From Acinetobacter proteolyticus (lineage in GTDB: Bacteria > Pseudomonadota > Gammaproteobacteria > Pseudomonadales > Moraxellaceae), in the NCBI RefSeq assembly GCF_000367945.1, contig NZ_KB849179.1:956240-1020239 (forward strand): a stretch of DNA of 64,000 nt, in the 5' to 3' direction. The notes beneath the pieces are model-generated. The model saw only the letters and a program-made list of their open reading frames with translations, was not told the DNA's origin and did no database searches. Below are positions 47,671 through 56,787 of the stretch, one piece after another; position 1 is the first letter of the stretch, and each line of letters starts with the position of its first letter. The position numbers and the translations under genes were made by a program.

Positions 47671-49011
47671 TTATAACGGCAGACTGTTTCGCTCATCCTC
47701 AACTCGGTCAAGTTCCTCTTCGTATTCATGCGTTGGAAGCTTGCCAGTAGCGATATATTCCCAATAGGTTTTAAATGAATTTTTGCCTGCAAGCGCACCT
47801 TCATATAGTTGCTTGGCCAAGTTGATATCGTATTGCTGGACAATAAAGTCTGGTTCAACCGTAAAAGCATATTTAGATGGATCTAGCTTGAGCCACTGAG
47901 CCGCATATTTAATGGCTTGCTCAATGGCCTCTGCTGCACACATTACGATGCTGTGTAAGCTTGCATGCTGATCATCCTGACGTGCACGGCGGGCTTCACC
48001 AGATTCCTGAGTATTGGTATCAATGACTTTAGCCCCTGCTTCCAATGCAGAGTTTTTCTGGGCATCCATTTCCTTTTTGGTCATATCAATCCCATCACCA
48101 GAGATTTCAAGATAGCCACAAGTCGAATCCTTAGGTAAATCCCATACGGCCATTACGCCAGTCACACTGATATCCGAATCATCATCCAAACCACTAATCC
48201 ATGGCTGGGGATGCGCTGTATGGTGTAAAGACTGGAAATAATCAGCACTCAACTGGTAATACTTCAGTGCAGCTTTAGCCATTGTCAGTAATGGTACCGA
48301 ACCCACATCAGGTGAATTGTCAGTGGTACCGCAGAAGACAAACGGGGTAAAAGAAAGTCGGTTACCACCTAGATCAGGCGTCTTATCTTCTGGTATTGCT
48401 CCATCAAATAAGCGTACAGTTAAAGCGCCGTCTTGCATGGACAGGACCCGGTGCACAGTTTTAGTTTCATGACCAAACTCATCGTTGCTGTTATCAAACT
48501 GCTCCTCGAGCACCAGAAGCTTTAGATCTTTACGGCCGCCGATGCTGTTCTCCTTCCAGTTGATAATTGACAGCGCATCGTACAAAGCAAAGTATGGGAC
48601 ACCGTCAGCATCTACATCTACCAATAAGCCACAGCGCCCGTATTCAAGCAGTTCTAGGGAAATTCGAATAAAAAGTTGTTTAAGCCCAAATCCATCATTG
48701 GTGGCGTTATTAATCAAACCAGTGAGAAGATTACTTTCTATCACAATGTCCGGCTCAAGCTTTGATACCAAGCCAATCATGGTATGTAATGAATCCTGAA
48801 TCCATAACGGATACTGGGCACGATTCACATAGGCTTTATAGATCTCACCTGCAGTATCTCCCTGCTTCTCAGCTTCAATCATTCCTGCTGATTTAGGCAA
48901 ATACCGAACAGCAGCTTGCTTAATTTCTTCTTCACCAGCAACAGCATCGCGCATCAACTGCCAGCTTTTTTGTGCAGCAATATACTGCGGATGTTTATCA
49001 GTCACTGCCAT
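47671..49011 (-). CDS. Portal protein (DUF4055 type)
   Basis: A 446-residue portal subunit: HPQYIAAQKSWQLMRDAVAG, then YLPKSAGMIEAEKQGDTAGE, AYVNRAQYPLWIQDSLHTMI and a C-terminal LAKQLYEGALAGKNSFKTYW. The order terminase, portal, gp7-like, scaffold, capsid confirms it. ATG 49011 follows a terminator hairpin. Confidence 0.9.
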   Translation of the reverse strand: MAVTDKHPQYIAAQKSWQLMRDAVAGEEEIKQAAVRYLPKSAGMIEAEKQGDTAGEIYKAYVNRAQYPLWIQDSLHTMIGLVSKLEPDIVIESNLLTGLINNATNDGFGLKQLFIRISLELLEYGRCGLLVDVDADGVPYFALYDALSIINWKENSIGGRKDLKLLVLEEQFDNSNDEFGHETKTVHRVLSMQDGALTVRLFDGAIPEDKTPDLGGNRLSFTPFVFCGTTDNSPDVGSVPLLTMAKAALKYYQLSADYFQSLHHTAHPQPWISGLDDDSDISVTGVMAVWDLPKDSTCGYLEISGDGIDMTKKEMDAQKNSALEAGAKVIDTNTQESGEARRARQDDQHASLHSIVMCAAEAIEQAIKYAAQWLKLDPSKYAFTVEPDFIVQQYDINLAKQLYEGALAGKNSFKTYWEYIATGKLPTHEYEEELDRVEDERNSLPL

Positions 49012-49028
49012 AAAAACACCATAAAAAA

Positions 49029-49046
49029 AGCACCTTTAAAGGTGTG
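49029..49046 (-). terminator. Terminator after terminase large subunit
   Basis: AGCACC-TTTAA-AGGTGT stem with T7 on the minus strand, between terminase and portal genes. Confidence 0.7.
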
Positions 49047-49050
49047 TTGG

Positions 49051-50367
49051 TTAAGCCATTCCTCGGATCCTGCGCATTCCCACAGATTTTTTGTCAATTG
49101 GGAATAAATAAGCGATTGGATAGGTTCCTGCATCATTCATGTGGTCAAAGCCCGACTTCTTATCTGGCTGGCCATAATCATCATAGATCTGACGTTCCAG
49201 ACATTTAGCGAAGTGCGGGCACTTAGAAACATTCACGAATAATCGACGCTCAGACAAGGTATTGCAAAGCATGCCATTCATTGAATTGATTCGATCCTTC
49301 ACAGCTGGGTTTCTGCTGTTGACGTGGACCTTAAATCCAGCCTTTCTGAGTAGTGCCAGATCCGTTTCACTGGCATTGCTCGACTTACGATTCTCACCTG
49401 AGGCATCCGGATAAACACCCACCTCATGATCAGGATAGCGTTCCTGTATTGCCTCAATCATTGCTGGGGTATCAAACAGATTTACAAACTCATCAACCGC
49501 ATGCATCTGCTCACCACGGCGCACATAGACCACAGCTGCCATCTTAGTGACGTTAAAGTCCATCCCGATGTGCAGTACTTCATTCGGCTTAACCGTCTCA
49601 CTCGATGCGCTTAGCGTTCGATTAAAGCAATAGAAGATAACGCCCTGATAACTTTCAAAGCTTGCCTCGTATTCCTGACTGAATGTCTTAGGATCCATTT
49701 TGCGTTTAGCAACAATGATCTCGGATTCAGGGATATTCCCACCTTGAAGTGAGGTATATGAAAAGCTTCTACAATCAGGCTCATGTCCAGGCTGGCCATC
49801 CATGAATGTGTCATAGCAATGATTAAAGCCTTTCGGCGTCCCGATCCTTAATACATGTCCTCCGACACGTTGTTCGCCGTTGATCATATATTTACAGGTT
49901 GAAAGCATCAGGCGAAGTACTTCTTCCCATGCCGCCCACTTACAGTCAGCCCATTCATCAATAATTAAGAAGAATAAGCCAGAACCACGTAGATCATCAT
50001 AGTTGTCCAGACCAACCACACGGATAACATGCCCACTTCTTAAAGTAATTGAACATTCGGTTTCATTGGGCTTGCCTGCACGCCATGATGCAGGAACCGC
50101 CTGTTTTAATCGTTTCCAGAAAACCCGCTTGGCTTGCTTGAATGTAGGTGCTGCATACCAGATCTCATCTTCAACTGATACTTTCCATTGTGCTGCCAGT
50201 CTTGCTGCCCTGCGCATCTCTGCTTTGGCCAAGAATGTTTTACCAAAACGGCGGCCACAGACCGCATCACGAAACCGCGCTTCTTTTTGCCAGCCCCATA
50301 AATAGATATTGGCTTGCTTAGGCGTTAACTGAACTGAACCTTCAGGAGGATTAAAGAATTGGCTCAT
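49051..50367 (-). CDS. terL: Terminase large subunit
   Basis: A 438-residue DNA-packaging motor. Walker A CGRRFGKT (about 37-44), Walker B LFFLIIDEWAD (Asp137, Glu138), and C-terminal nuclease residues GMDFNVTKMA (metal-binding Asp) and DASGENRKSSNAS. ATG 50367 (MSQFFNPP) follows GAGGAGAT; the longer frame to 50382 lacks a site. The start lies 17 bases inside the small subunit's end. It cuts and translocates phage DNA into the procapsid. Confidence 0.94.
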   Translation of the reverse strand: MSQFFNPPEGSVQLTPKQANIYLWGWQKEARFRDAVCGRRFGKTFLAKAEMRRAARLAAQWKVSVEDEIWYAAPTFKQAKRVFWKRLKQAVPASWRAGKPNETECSITLRSGHVIRVVGLDNYDDLRGSGLFFLIIDEWADCKWAAWEEVLRLMLSTCKYMINGEQRVGGHVLRIGTPKGFNHCYDTFMDGQPGHEPDCRSFSYTSLQGGNIPESEIIVAKRKMDPKTFSQEYEASFESYQGVIFYCFNRTLSASSETVKPNEVLHIGMDFNVTKMAAVVYVRRGEQMHAVDEFVNLFDTPAMIEAIQERYPDHEVGVYPDASGENRKSSNASETDLALLRKAGFKVHVNSRNPAVKDRINSMNGMLCNTLSERRLFVNVSKCPHFAKCLERQIYDDYGQPDKKSGFDHMNDAGTYPIAYLFPIDKKSVGMRRIRGMA

Positions 50368-50902
50368 CTGGTATCTCCTCATCAGGATTCAGAACAATTT
50401 TGTAGTCTTCATCAGGTGGACGATGCTCTGGTGGATTCACTTCACGCTGCAGCTTCTGAAGTTCTAACTTTTTTATCTCAAGTTCTACATCGGCTTTGGT
50501 CTGAGCTTTTTCAACGCTGTTGGCAGTTGGTGATTCCTGACGATTGGTAAACAACCCACCCATTTCTTTTGCTGCTTGTTCCGCCCATTTAGGGGTTAAT
50601 ACCGGGTTATCGGGGAATTTCTCTACGAGCTGTTGTAATAGCTGTAAACGGTAACGTTTATTAGCTATCGGGATTGCTTCAAGTTCATCATTGGCCAAAC
50701 GGCGATATTCAAAAAACTTATCTCGTAATTCCTGGCTTAGGTCTTGCCCTGTTCTTTTGGTGGGATCATATGCTTCACACTGTTGAGGGCTAACCTCAAT
50801 ATTGAAAATATCTTTAACTGATTTGGATGTTTGGGTAGGAGTTTCAAACTCGGCAAGCATCCTAACGATGAACAGTTTCACCTTTTTGGTAATACGTGCC
50901 AT
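50351..50902 (-). CDS. Terminase small subunit (DUF2280)
   Basis: A 183-residue DNA-recognition subunit of the DUF2280 type: ARITKKVKLFIVRMLAEFET, FNIEVSPQQCEAYDPTKRTG and YRRLANDELEAIPIANKRYR, then a helical tail (VELEIKKLELQKLQREVNPP). ATG 50902 chosen by comparison; two other Met lie just upstream. Overlaps the large subunit gene. Confidence 0.9.
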   Translation of the reverse strand: MARITKKVKLFIVRMLAEFETPTQTSKSVKDIFNIEVSPQQCEAYDPTKRTGQDLSQELRDKFFEYRRLANDELEAIPIANKRYRLQLLQQLVEKFPDNPVLTPKWAEQAAKEMGGLFTNRQESPTANSVEKAQTKADVELEIKKLELQKLQREVNPPEHRPPDEDYKIVLNPDEEIPDEPIL

Positions 50903-50948
50903 TTCAACCATTCCATCCAAGTACATCCAAGAAGAATGGCAAAAAAAT

Positions 50949-51593
50949 TTAAACCACTCTTAGAAAGCAAGTCCCACAGGCATGATAGATATCAGCCTTC
51001 GCCACAGTTGGCCGTTGGTTTGCAGCATTCACCATTTCTTGTACTTCCTTATTAGCACCATAACGGCGTACTACGCCCGTGAATTCTTCTACGTCATGCC
51101 CTTGTATCGTTAACTTAGGCTTACCCGTTTCGCGGTTATAGGATGGAATTCCCCATTCATCTTTTTTATGGGCGATATGATAAAGCTCATGTTCAATCAA
51201 AGCGCAGAAATCAACATCATTTGCATACTGGGCATAAGTCGCATCAATTGTGATTAAGTAATCAGGTAAATCATTGAACCATTGATAAAGCTGTTCTTCC
51301 TGCCGTTCTTTCTTCCATCCACTCGCATTAATCATAATCTTTTCAGCTTGGCCAACCACAAAACGACCTTGTTTCTGAAATCCACCTTTAGCCCACATCA
51401 CGGCGATCTGAGGATAGTAGAACGCTCCTAAATGGGCATGATCAGGGTTAAAAAGCTTATGTTCAGGGTTTAGGAAAATAGCCTTTATCCATCGCCATAA
51501 TTCTGGTGCCGGCGCAAAGTTTGGTGTGTCTTGGGCAAAGATCCATTCTGGTGGGTATGGACGTTGCTGAATTACAAATCCGACTTGGTTCAT
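50949..51593 (-). CDS. Putative phage metallopeptidase
   Basis: A 214-residue protein with an HExxH zinc site in CALIEHELYHIAHKKDEWG and C-terminal DVEEFTGVVRRYGA, matching the 'putative phage metallopeptidase' family that precedes terminase genes in many Acinetobacter and Pseudomonas prophages. Role in infection unknown. Confidence 0.85.
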   Translation of the reverse strand: MNQVGFVIQQRPYPPEWIFAQDTPNFAPAPELWRWIKAIFLNPEHKLFNPDHAHLGAFYYPQIAVMWAKGGFQKQGRFVVGQAEKIMINASGWKKERQEEQLYQWFNDLPDYLITIDATYAQYANDVDFCALIEHELYHIAHKKDEWGIPSYNRETGKPKLTIQGHDVEEFTGVVRRYGANKEVQEMVNAANQRPTVAKADIYHACGTCFLRVV

Positions 51594-51612
51594 AAATTTT
51601 ACCCATTAAAAA

Positions 51613-51629
51613 AGCTACATTAAGTAGCT
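51613..51629 (-). terminator. Hairpin before the metallopeptidase gene
   Basis: AGCTAC-ATTAA-GTAGCT with T-run on the minus strand; ends transcription entering from the cargo side. Confidence 0.6.
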
Positions 51630-51694
51630 CATGGTATATATTTCCTAATATATCAATTAGTTAAAAGATATATTAAAATTAATATAAGTTCAAA

Positions 51695-52522
51695 TTATTT
51701 AATTGGTTTGATTTCTTTAGCTATGGCCTCCAAGCATTCACGATCACCCCCAATAATATATTTATTTGAATTTAATATCATTTTATCATTTAAATTCTTA
51801 ATGGTTATCTCGTTTAGAGAAAGTACTTCAGATGACAAAAAACTACCTGAGTCCAGTGGAAATAAAAAACGCTCAAACATAAACAATTGATCAATAGTAC
51901 CATCATGATAAACAGGGTTATCGCAAGTGATTATGCCTTTATCATCAAAAAAATAACCTGAAACTTTATTTCCATCAAATATTCTAAATGTAAACAATGG
52001 TAAAAAATAATATTGTAGAATTTTTCTAGTATTTTCGTTAGACCGCTTTTTATATAAAAATTTTAAAGTCTTTTTATCAAAAGAAATAAGTTCTTTAGAC
52101 TTAACATGTGATTTATCATAGAGATCTAAAACATTATCTATAAGTTTCAAAGCAAGCAAATTTTGTTTAGGGTTGCGCCAAAACATTATTGAAATAAACA
52201 ATTTTAAAATAAATTGGACTTCCTCAACTTCTTCTATAAATTTTTGAAAATCCCCTTTATTAATCTGTTCCAACGAATCTAGATGTTTTAGCAATTCAGA
52301 GACTTTCCCCTCAAAACCACCATAGAACCTCTCTAACTCAGCATAAGCTTCGCCTTTAAATACTAATGTATTTAAATGAGGTATATAACAAATTCTAGCA
52401 GGTGTCGTTTCCTTAACAATATAATTACTATCCTTTAAAATAACATATAATTTGCTTTCTTTAGAGAAAAAACGTTGCTGATAAGACTCATGCACGTAAT
52501 GATGTTTAATTGGATTGTTCAT
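51695..52522 (-). CDS. DUF4238-like protein
   Basis: A 275-residue protein starting NNPIKHHYVHESYQQRFF, the 'HHYVPQ.Y...F' signature of DUF4238, followed by a helical middle and DDKGIITCDNPVYHDGT in the C-terminal half (the 'T.DNPV' motif of the same family). Function unproven; members are frequent in accessory and defence-rich regions. It is a single-gene unit. Confidence 0.78.
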   Translation of the reverse strand: MNNPIKHHYVHESYQQRFFSKESKLYVILKDSNYIVKETTPARICYIPHLNTLVFKGEAYAELERFYGGFEGKVSELLKHLDSLEQINKGDFQKFIEEVEEVQFILKLFISIMFWRNPKQNLLALKLIDNVLDLYDKSHVKSKELISFDKKTLKFLYKKRSNENTRKILQYYFLPLFTFRIFDGNKVSGYFFDDKGIITCDNPVYHDGTIDQLFMFERFLFPLDSGSFLSSEVLSLNEITIKNLNDKMILNSNKYIIGGDRECLEAIAKEIKPIK

Positions 52523-52893
52523 TTCAACTATTTTTTAATTAAGCGACAAATTAAATCTAGTGGACAAAAATATTAAAATCAATCATAAATTCAATAAAAC
52601 AATTTAGACACCTTAAAGAGTATTTAAATTTAGAATAAACAATTCTGATTTCAGTCGTTAGCATCAATATAAATCAGTTACTTCCACTTAAGCATTTTAA
52701 AAACCTACTTCAAAGAATTTTAAAAATTCCAATAATATAATTTTGAAAATATCTTAAAAAAAGCCCACCTTTCGATGAGCTTTAACTTCCGTGATCTACT
52801 TAAACTTCGACCACTATAACGTAAAAATAGCATTTGCCCTGCGCAGGGTCAAGTAATGTCTTTAAAACATAAAATTAGCATATAATCAGCAGC
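52523..52893. other. 371-bp noncoding region upstream of the NUDIX gene
   Basis: AT-rich. Contains an imperfect terminator hairpin (about 52760-52783, AAAGCCCACC.../GATGAGCTTT), a 12-bp palindrome CCCTGCGCAGGG at 52837-52848, and a -10 element TATAAT at 52881-52886 that would place the transcript start almost at the NUDIX ATG. Confidence 0.55.
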
Positions 52894-53295
52894 ATGAAAA
52901 AATTAAGCGTTGTAGCGGCAGTAATTATCCATGAAGGAAAATATTTGTGTGCACTTAAGGGTGAACATAAGTTTCCGTATTTATCGCATAAATATGAATT
53001 TCCAGGTGGCAAAGTAGAATCTAATGAAACAGCCGAACAAGCGCTGATACGTGAGATCAATGAAGAGCTGAATCTGGCCATTGATGTAAAGAGTTATCTT
53101 TTAACTGCTGAGCATTCTTATCCAGATTTCCAGATTGAATTAGCCACCTACTTATGTGAATCCAAGACCATTGATGAATTGGTAATGCATGAGCACCAAG
53201 ATATCAAGTGGTGTCATATTGATGCGCTGATACAACTGGATTGGGCTGCTGCCGATCTACCTATTGTCCAATATTTACTAAATAACAAGATTTAA
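52894..53295 (+). CDS. NUDIX hydrolase (MutT-like)
   Basis: A 133-residue MutT/NUDIX enzyme. NUDIX box GGKVESNETAEQALIREINE then EL matches GX5EX7REUXEEXGU. N-terminal KLSVVAAVIIHEGKYLCALK and EFPGG are also typical. It hydrolyses (d)NTPs such as 8-oxo-dGTP or CTP derivatives. TATAAT at 52881-52886 suggests a leaderless transcript. The next gene (broken HNH nuclease) starts 3 bases after its stop. Confidence 0.9.
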   Translation: MKKLSVVAAVIIHEGKYLCALKGEHKFPYLSHKYEFPGGKVESNETAEQALIREINEELNLAIDVKSYLLTAEHSYPDFQIELATYLCESKTIDELVMHEHQDIKWCHIDALIQLDWAAADLPIVQYLLNNKI

Positions 53296-53297
53296 GC

Positions 53298-54141
53298 ATG
53301 ACAAAAGATTTTAAAACTTTAAAGCCTGATACCGTTCGTTCTAGATAATGCAGGACTTTGTGAATATTTTGGTTGTTCACCACAAGGTGGAATGCGCAGG
53401 TCTCTTAAAACAAAAACTTTAGTGATCATTTCGAATCACGTTGAATCCATCTATGAAGATAGATGGATTGGTGATGAGCTTCATTACACAGGCATGGGAC
53501 AAGTTGGAGACCAAGAACTTAAAAGCCAGAATAAAACGCTTGCAGAGAGCCATACTAACGGCGTTTCAGTTCATCTATTCGAAGTATTCACAGATAAAGA
53601 ATATATTTACCAGGGCCCTGTTACGCTTATTAATGATCCCTATCAAAAAGTTCAACCGGATGCGAATAAGCAAGATCGTACTGTATAGATCTTCCCTCTT
53701 AAGCTATTAGATACTCGTACAACAATTAGCGCTGAGACTATCGTTAAAGCGAGTCAGAAGAAACAGCGTAAATATAAAAGAAAATCGACTGAGCAACTTA
53801 TCGCAGATGCCAAAGCCTCAGCACAGACAGAAGTCAGCTATCGTAATACCCAGACTAAATATTTCATCCGTTCAGATTCGATCGCTCAGTTAGCAAAACG
53901 TTTGGCCAATGGTATTTGCCAGCTATGTGAACAGCCTGCTCCTTTCAAAGATTCAAATGGCGAGCCCTACCTGGAGACTCACCACATAGAATGGTTAGCA
54001 CATGGCGGTGCTGATACCGTAGAGAACACTGTTGCACTTTGCCCAAATTGTCATAAGAAGATGCATATTGTGAACGCTGAGGCTGATCGATTAACGTTAA
54101 AATACAGAAATCTTATTTTGTCTAATCTACAGATCAAATAA
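53298..54141 (+). pseudogene. Broken McrA-like HNH restriction endonuclease (ScoMcrA-type)
   Basis: Starts MTKDFKTLKPDTVR, then needs a frameshift (about 53335-53343) to continue as LDNAGLCEYFGCSPQGGMRR. The SRA-like domain follows (ELHYTGMGQVGDQELKSQNK, VHLFEVFTDKEYIYQGPVTL), is interrupted by an in-frame TAG at 53686-53688, then resumes IFPLKLLDTRT... to the HNH domain (ICQLCEQPAP...HHIEW..HGG...N..ALCPNCHKKMH). Intact relatives bind modified (methylated or phosphorothioated) DNA and cut it. Two independent lesions indicate loss of function. The HNH part (53902-54141) is still open on its own. Confidence 0.82.
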
Positions 54142-54176
54142 ACACCCTTAAATTCCAACCTGATTTTATTTTTAAC

Positions 54177-55070
54177 ATGAAAAACATAGATTTAAATACA
54201 ATTTTAACATTAAGCGTCACGTACTTTGTTTCTGCTTTTTTGGGATATCATTATATTGCTGGAAGAGCCTACATTGAGGGCATTACGCTTAATACTGGTA
54301 TCACTTACTCTTTTTTGGGTTTTGATTTTAGTGATTACTTTTTTTACGGATTTCTTCATAGCTTTCATCTATTGCTATATATTCCATTAATAATAGGTTT
54401 TATTTGGTTCATTATCGTTTTCAGAAGAGAAATTAAAAATTCTAAAAAAGATGATGATGAAGCAAAAGCAAATAAGTTATGGAAATTAGAAACACATATG
54501 ATTTTCATGTTTACAACTGTTGGAACTATTATTCTTTTACTTTTAATACCACTAAAACATTGGATAAGCCTTCAAGAAGAGGGGCATAAAACAAAAATTA
54601 GAAGCATTTCGGATAGTATCGACTATGTCGTTAAAGACAAAGAAAAATTCTTTACTTTGATATGTGGCAAGGATCGCTGTCTATATGCCAAAAAGGATCT
54701 AAGTGGGTTTTACAATACCAAAAAAGATGAATATGAAACTTTCATATTACAACCTTATACAATTATAAATTATAATAACAACTCAAAAAACCAATATGCA
54801 TATTTATTATCAAAAGAAAAACAAGGTCAAGATAATCTATATATATTTCAGATAGATAAAACCAATTTAAGTAATTTAAGAGATATTTCTGTTTTGCTAA
54901 AGGCAAAAACTAACAGCAGCAAAAACTACTCTCCTACTATTAGTAAAAACTCCACATTCCTTAATACCCTATATCAAGAAAATTCAGGAGTCTTCTTTGT
55001 AGGTTTTTCAATCTCAGTCACAGAAGAAGTAGATTTTCTATATATAAATTATGACTATACAACTGATTGA
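54177..55070 (+). CDS. Membrane protein with CGxxxC motif, second copy of the type
   Basis: A 297-residue protein: transmembrane helices at about 8-26, 62-84 and 108-130 (IFMFTTVGTIILLLLIPLKH), then a soluble domain with FFTLICGKDRCLYAKKDLSG. The architecture matches the 217-residue protein at 7624, with a longer C-terminal part. Family unknown; cargo. Confidence 0.72.
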   Translation: MKNIDLNTILTLSVTYFVSAFLGYHYIAGRAYIEGITLNTGITYSFLGFDFSDYFFYGFLHSFHLLLYIPLIIGFIWFIIVFRREIKNSKKDDDEAKANKLWKLETHMIFMFTTVGTIILLLLIPLKHWISLQEEGHKTKIRSISDSIDYVVKDKEKFFTLICGKDRCLYAKKDLSGFYNTKKDEYETFILQPYTIINYNNNSKNQYAYLLSKEKQGQDNLYIFQIDKTNLSNLRDISVLLKAKTNSSKNYSPTISKNSTFLNTLYQENSGVFFVGFSISVTEEVDFLYINYDYTTD

Positions 55071-55165
55071 GGAATCATAATATTAGTTTTTTAGAAAATT
55101 CTTTACTTATACTCCCCTAATTCAATATGTAAAAGCTTTAAGGGATTAAAAGTATCACAAAATGC

Positions 55166-55615
55166 TTAATCTACTTTTTCCGATTTATCAAAATTATAAA
55201 TTGGGAAATATACCGCATCAAAACCATTCTGAGTAAAAAAGTTACTTATCCAAGATCTTACAAAAGGATAAGCAGCTTGCGGCGCTAACACTCGAGCTAA
55301 ATCTGTATTACCAAATCCATCTTCAATTAACTTATTGGTTTTGAAACTACATATTAATTTTATAGCAAAAATACCACTATCGTCTTCGTCCTCTTCATCT
55401 CCTTGAGACAAATAAACTGATTTATCAATCCGAATTTTAAAAAGTATAAAAAAGTTATCTTCCTTATCCGCACTAGCTGGAGTTACAACATCAAATTCTA
55501 TCGGAGGAAAATTTTTATTATCATCTTCTTCAAATGCATATAAATACTCCATCATTTTTTCACTATGCCTAAACACAACTTGAGGAGCTTTTACATCTAA
55601 AAATCTGAATTTCAT
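55166..55615 (-). CDS. SecB-like chaperone, third gene of a TAC operon
   Basis: A 149-residue protein with the SecB fold pattern: FRFLDVKAPQVVFRHSEKMM, IEFDVVTPASADKEDNFFIL, and the C-terminal LAPQAAYPFVRSWISNFFTQ followed by GFDAVYFPIYNF, comparable to SecB's 'LFPYAREAISDLVTRG.FP...L.PVNFD'. It lies 22 bases after the antitoxin gene. In toxin-antitoxin-chaperone systems such as CmdTAC a SecB-like chaperone stabilises the antitoxin and is diverted by phage capsid protein; that role is inferred here. Confidence 0.82.
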   Translation of the reverse strand: MKFRFLDVKAPQVVFRHSEKMMEYLYAFEEDDNKNFPPIEFDVVTPASADKEDNFFILFKIRIDKSVYLSQGDEEDEDDSGIFAIKLICSFKTNKLIEDGFGNTDLARVLAPQAAYPFVRSWISNFFTQNGFDAVYFPIYNFDKSEKVD

Positions 55616-55637
55616 ATATTTTTCTCAACTATCTTTA

Positions 55638-56135
55638 TTATAAATTTACAACCATACCAACTTTTTCATAGCTACATTGATTATTCAAATCAGGTAACCA
55701 CCCATAACCAAAATCAAAATCCAGAGCATCTCTATGACTAGATCTTTTTTTGCTATGGCTTTCTTTAACTAAACTATGTATTGCTTCCCATTCATGTTTT
55801 ATAGAAACATTGAAAATGTCATGAATATAATGATTAATTAACGTTTGATAATCTGGTTTGATCTCTAATATAGATAGGTAATGGCTATCTCTAAAAAGTT
55901 TATTACTTGAAATATTATGTCTACTTTCAAATTGATGCTTATTATCATCAAACAGTTTAATAAATACTGACAAATTATTTGAAGAGTAATATTCAACAAT
56001 ATCATCAGAAAAATCATTAAAAAAACCTAAAGTCTCTAATTCAGACTCTGCTTTTTTTAATCGATTTTGTAATTCATCAGGTGTAAAAGAAGATAACTTT
56101 TCATAAAAAAGTCTTAGCAATTCTTGATTATCCAT
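55638..56135 (-). CDS. Putative antitoxin of the TAC operon
   Basis: A 165-residue helical protein between the toxin and chaperone genes. ATG 56135 has an AAAGGTG site; another Met at 56150 immediately follows the toxin stop. The C-terminal end is hydrophobic and aromatic (DFDFGYGWLPDLNNQC), the sort of aggregation-prone tail that needs a chaperone in TAC systems. No family recognised; role from gene order. Confidence 0.7.
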   Translation of the reverse strand: MDNQELLRLFYEKLSSFTPDELQNRLKKAESELETLGFFNDFSDDIVEYYSSNNLSVFIKLFDDNKHQFESRHNISSNKLFRDSHYLSILEIKPDYQTLINHYIHDIFNVSIKHEWEAIHSLVKESHSKKRSSHRDALDFDFGYGWLPDLNNQCSYEKVGMVVNL

Positions 56136-56150
56136 AAAAACACCTTTCAT

Positions 56151-56726
56151 TTATGAGAGCTTTTGTAAATTTGAAATAACGCTTTTATCTCGAACAACAA
56201 AACATGATTGTCTATCAATATTTAAGAACTCAAAAGTTCTAGATAGTCTTTGTCTAAAACTTGTTGGTGCTTGCGTTTTTACTCTAATCACGAGAATATT
56301 AGAATTACGAATTTCTTCAACCATTTTAATAAATGCAAGCATGATAGCAGAGCTATTTATCCTAGCTTGCTTATCATTATTAGAAGCAGTATTCAATTGT
56401 TTACTCTTTTGGATAAACACACTAAACATTTGACTAATACTCATTTCCTCGAAATCTAAAATTTGAGACTCATCCGATAGAGTAATATCTGCTTCTAAGA
56501 TCGATAAACTTGAATCATTAGCAGAATTAAAAAATCTAATCCTATCTTCATAAAAAGACTCACTTAACTCCCTAGCCAATGTTCTAATTTCGGGTTTATC
56601 TTTTGATGACTCCCAAAAATAAACACCTACTCCATGACGACCACAGCTATCATTAAAACCTGATCTTAATATTTGATCAGCATAGGTTCTACAGGTAGCA
56701 TGCATACCATTATAATCTAAAGCCAT
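56151..56726 (-). CDS. ADP-ribosyltransferase-like toxin of the TAC operon
   Basis: A 191-residue protein. The N-terminus has MALDYNGMHATCRTYADQIL (catalytic-type His9), then RSGFNDSC and HGVGVYFWESS (Tyr36), the H...GF...G.GVYFW pattern of ADP-ribosyltransferase/PARP-like folds; the acidic third residue cannot be placed with certainty. First gene of a three-gene operon toxin-antitoxin-SecB-like chaperone, the same order as CmdTAC, whose toxin ADP-ribosylates mRNA. Similar activity is inferred. Confidence 0.75.
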   Translation of the reverse strand: MALDYNGMHATCRTYADQILRSGFNDSCGRHGVGVYFWESSKDKPEIRTLARELSESFYEDRIRFFNSANDSSLSILEADITLSDESQILDFEEMSISQMFSVFIQKSKQLNTASNNDKQARINSSAIMLAFIKMVEEIRNSNILVIRVKTQAPTSFRQRLSRTFEFLNIDRQSCFVVRDKSVISNLQKLS

Positions 56727-56787
56727 TATATTTCTTATGCAATAAAGTTAACGAAATTTTGCGTTTTATAACATAAAAACATGATCT

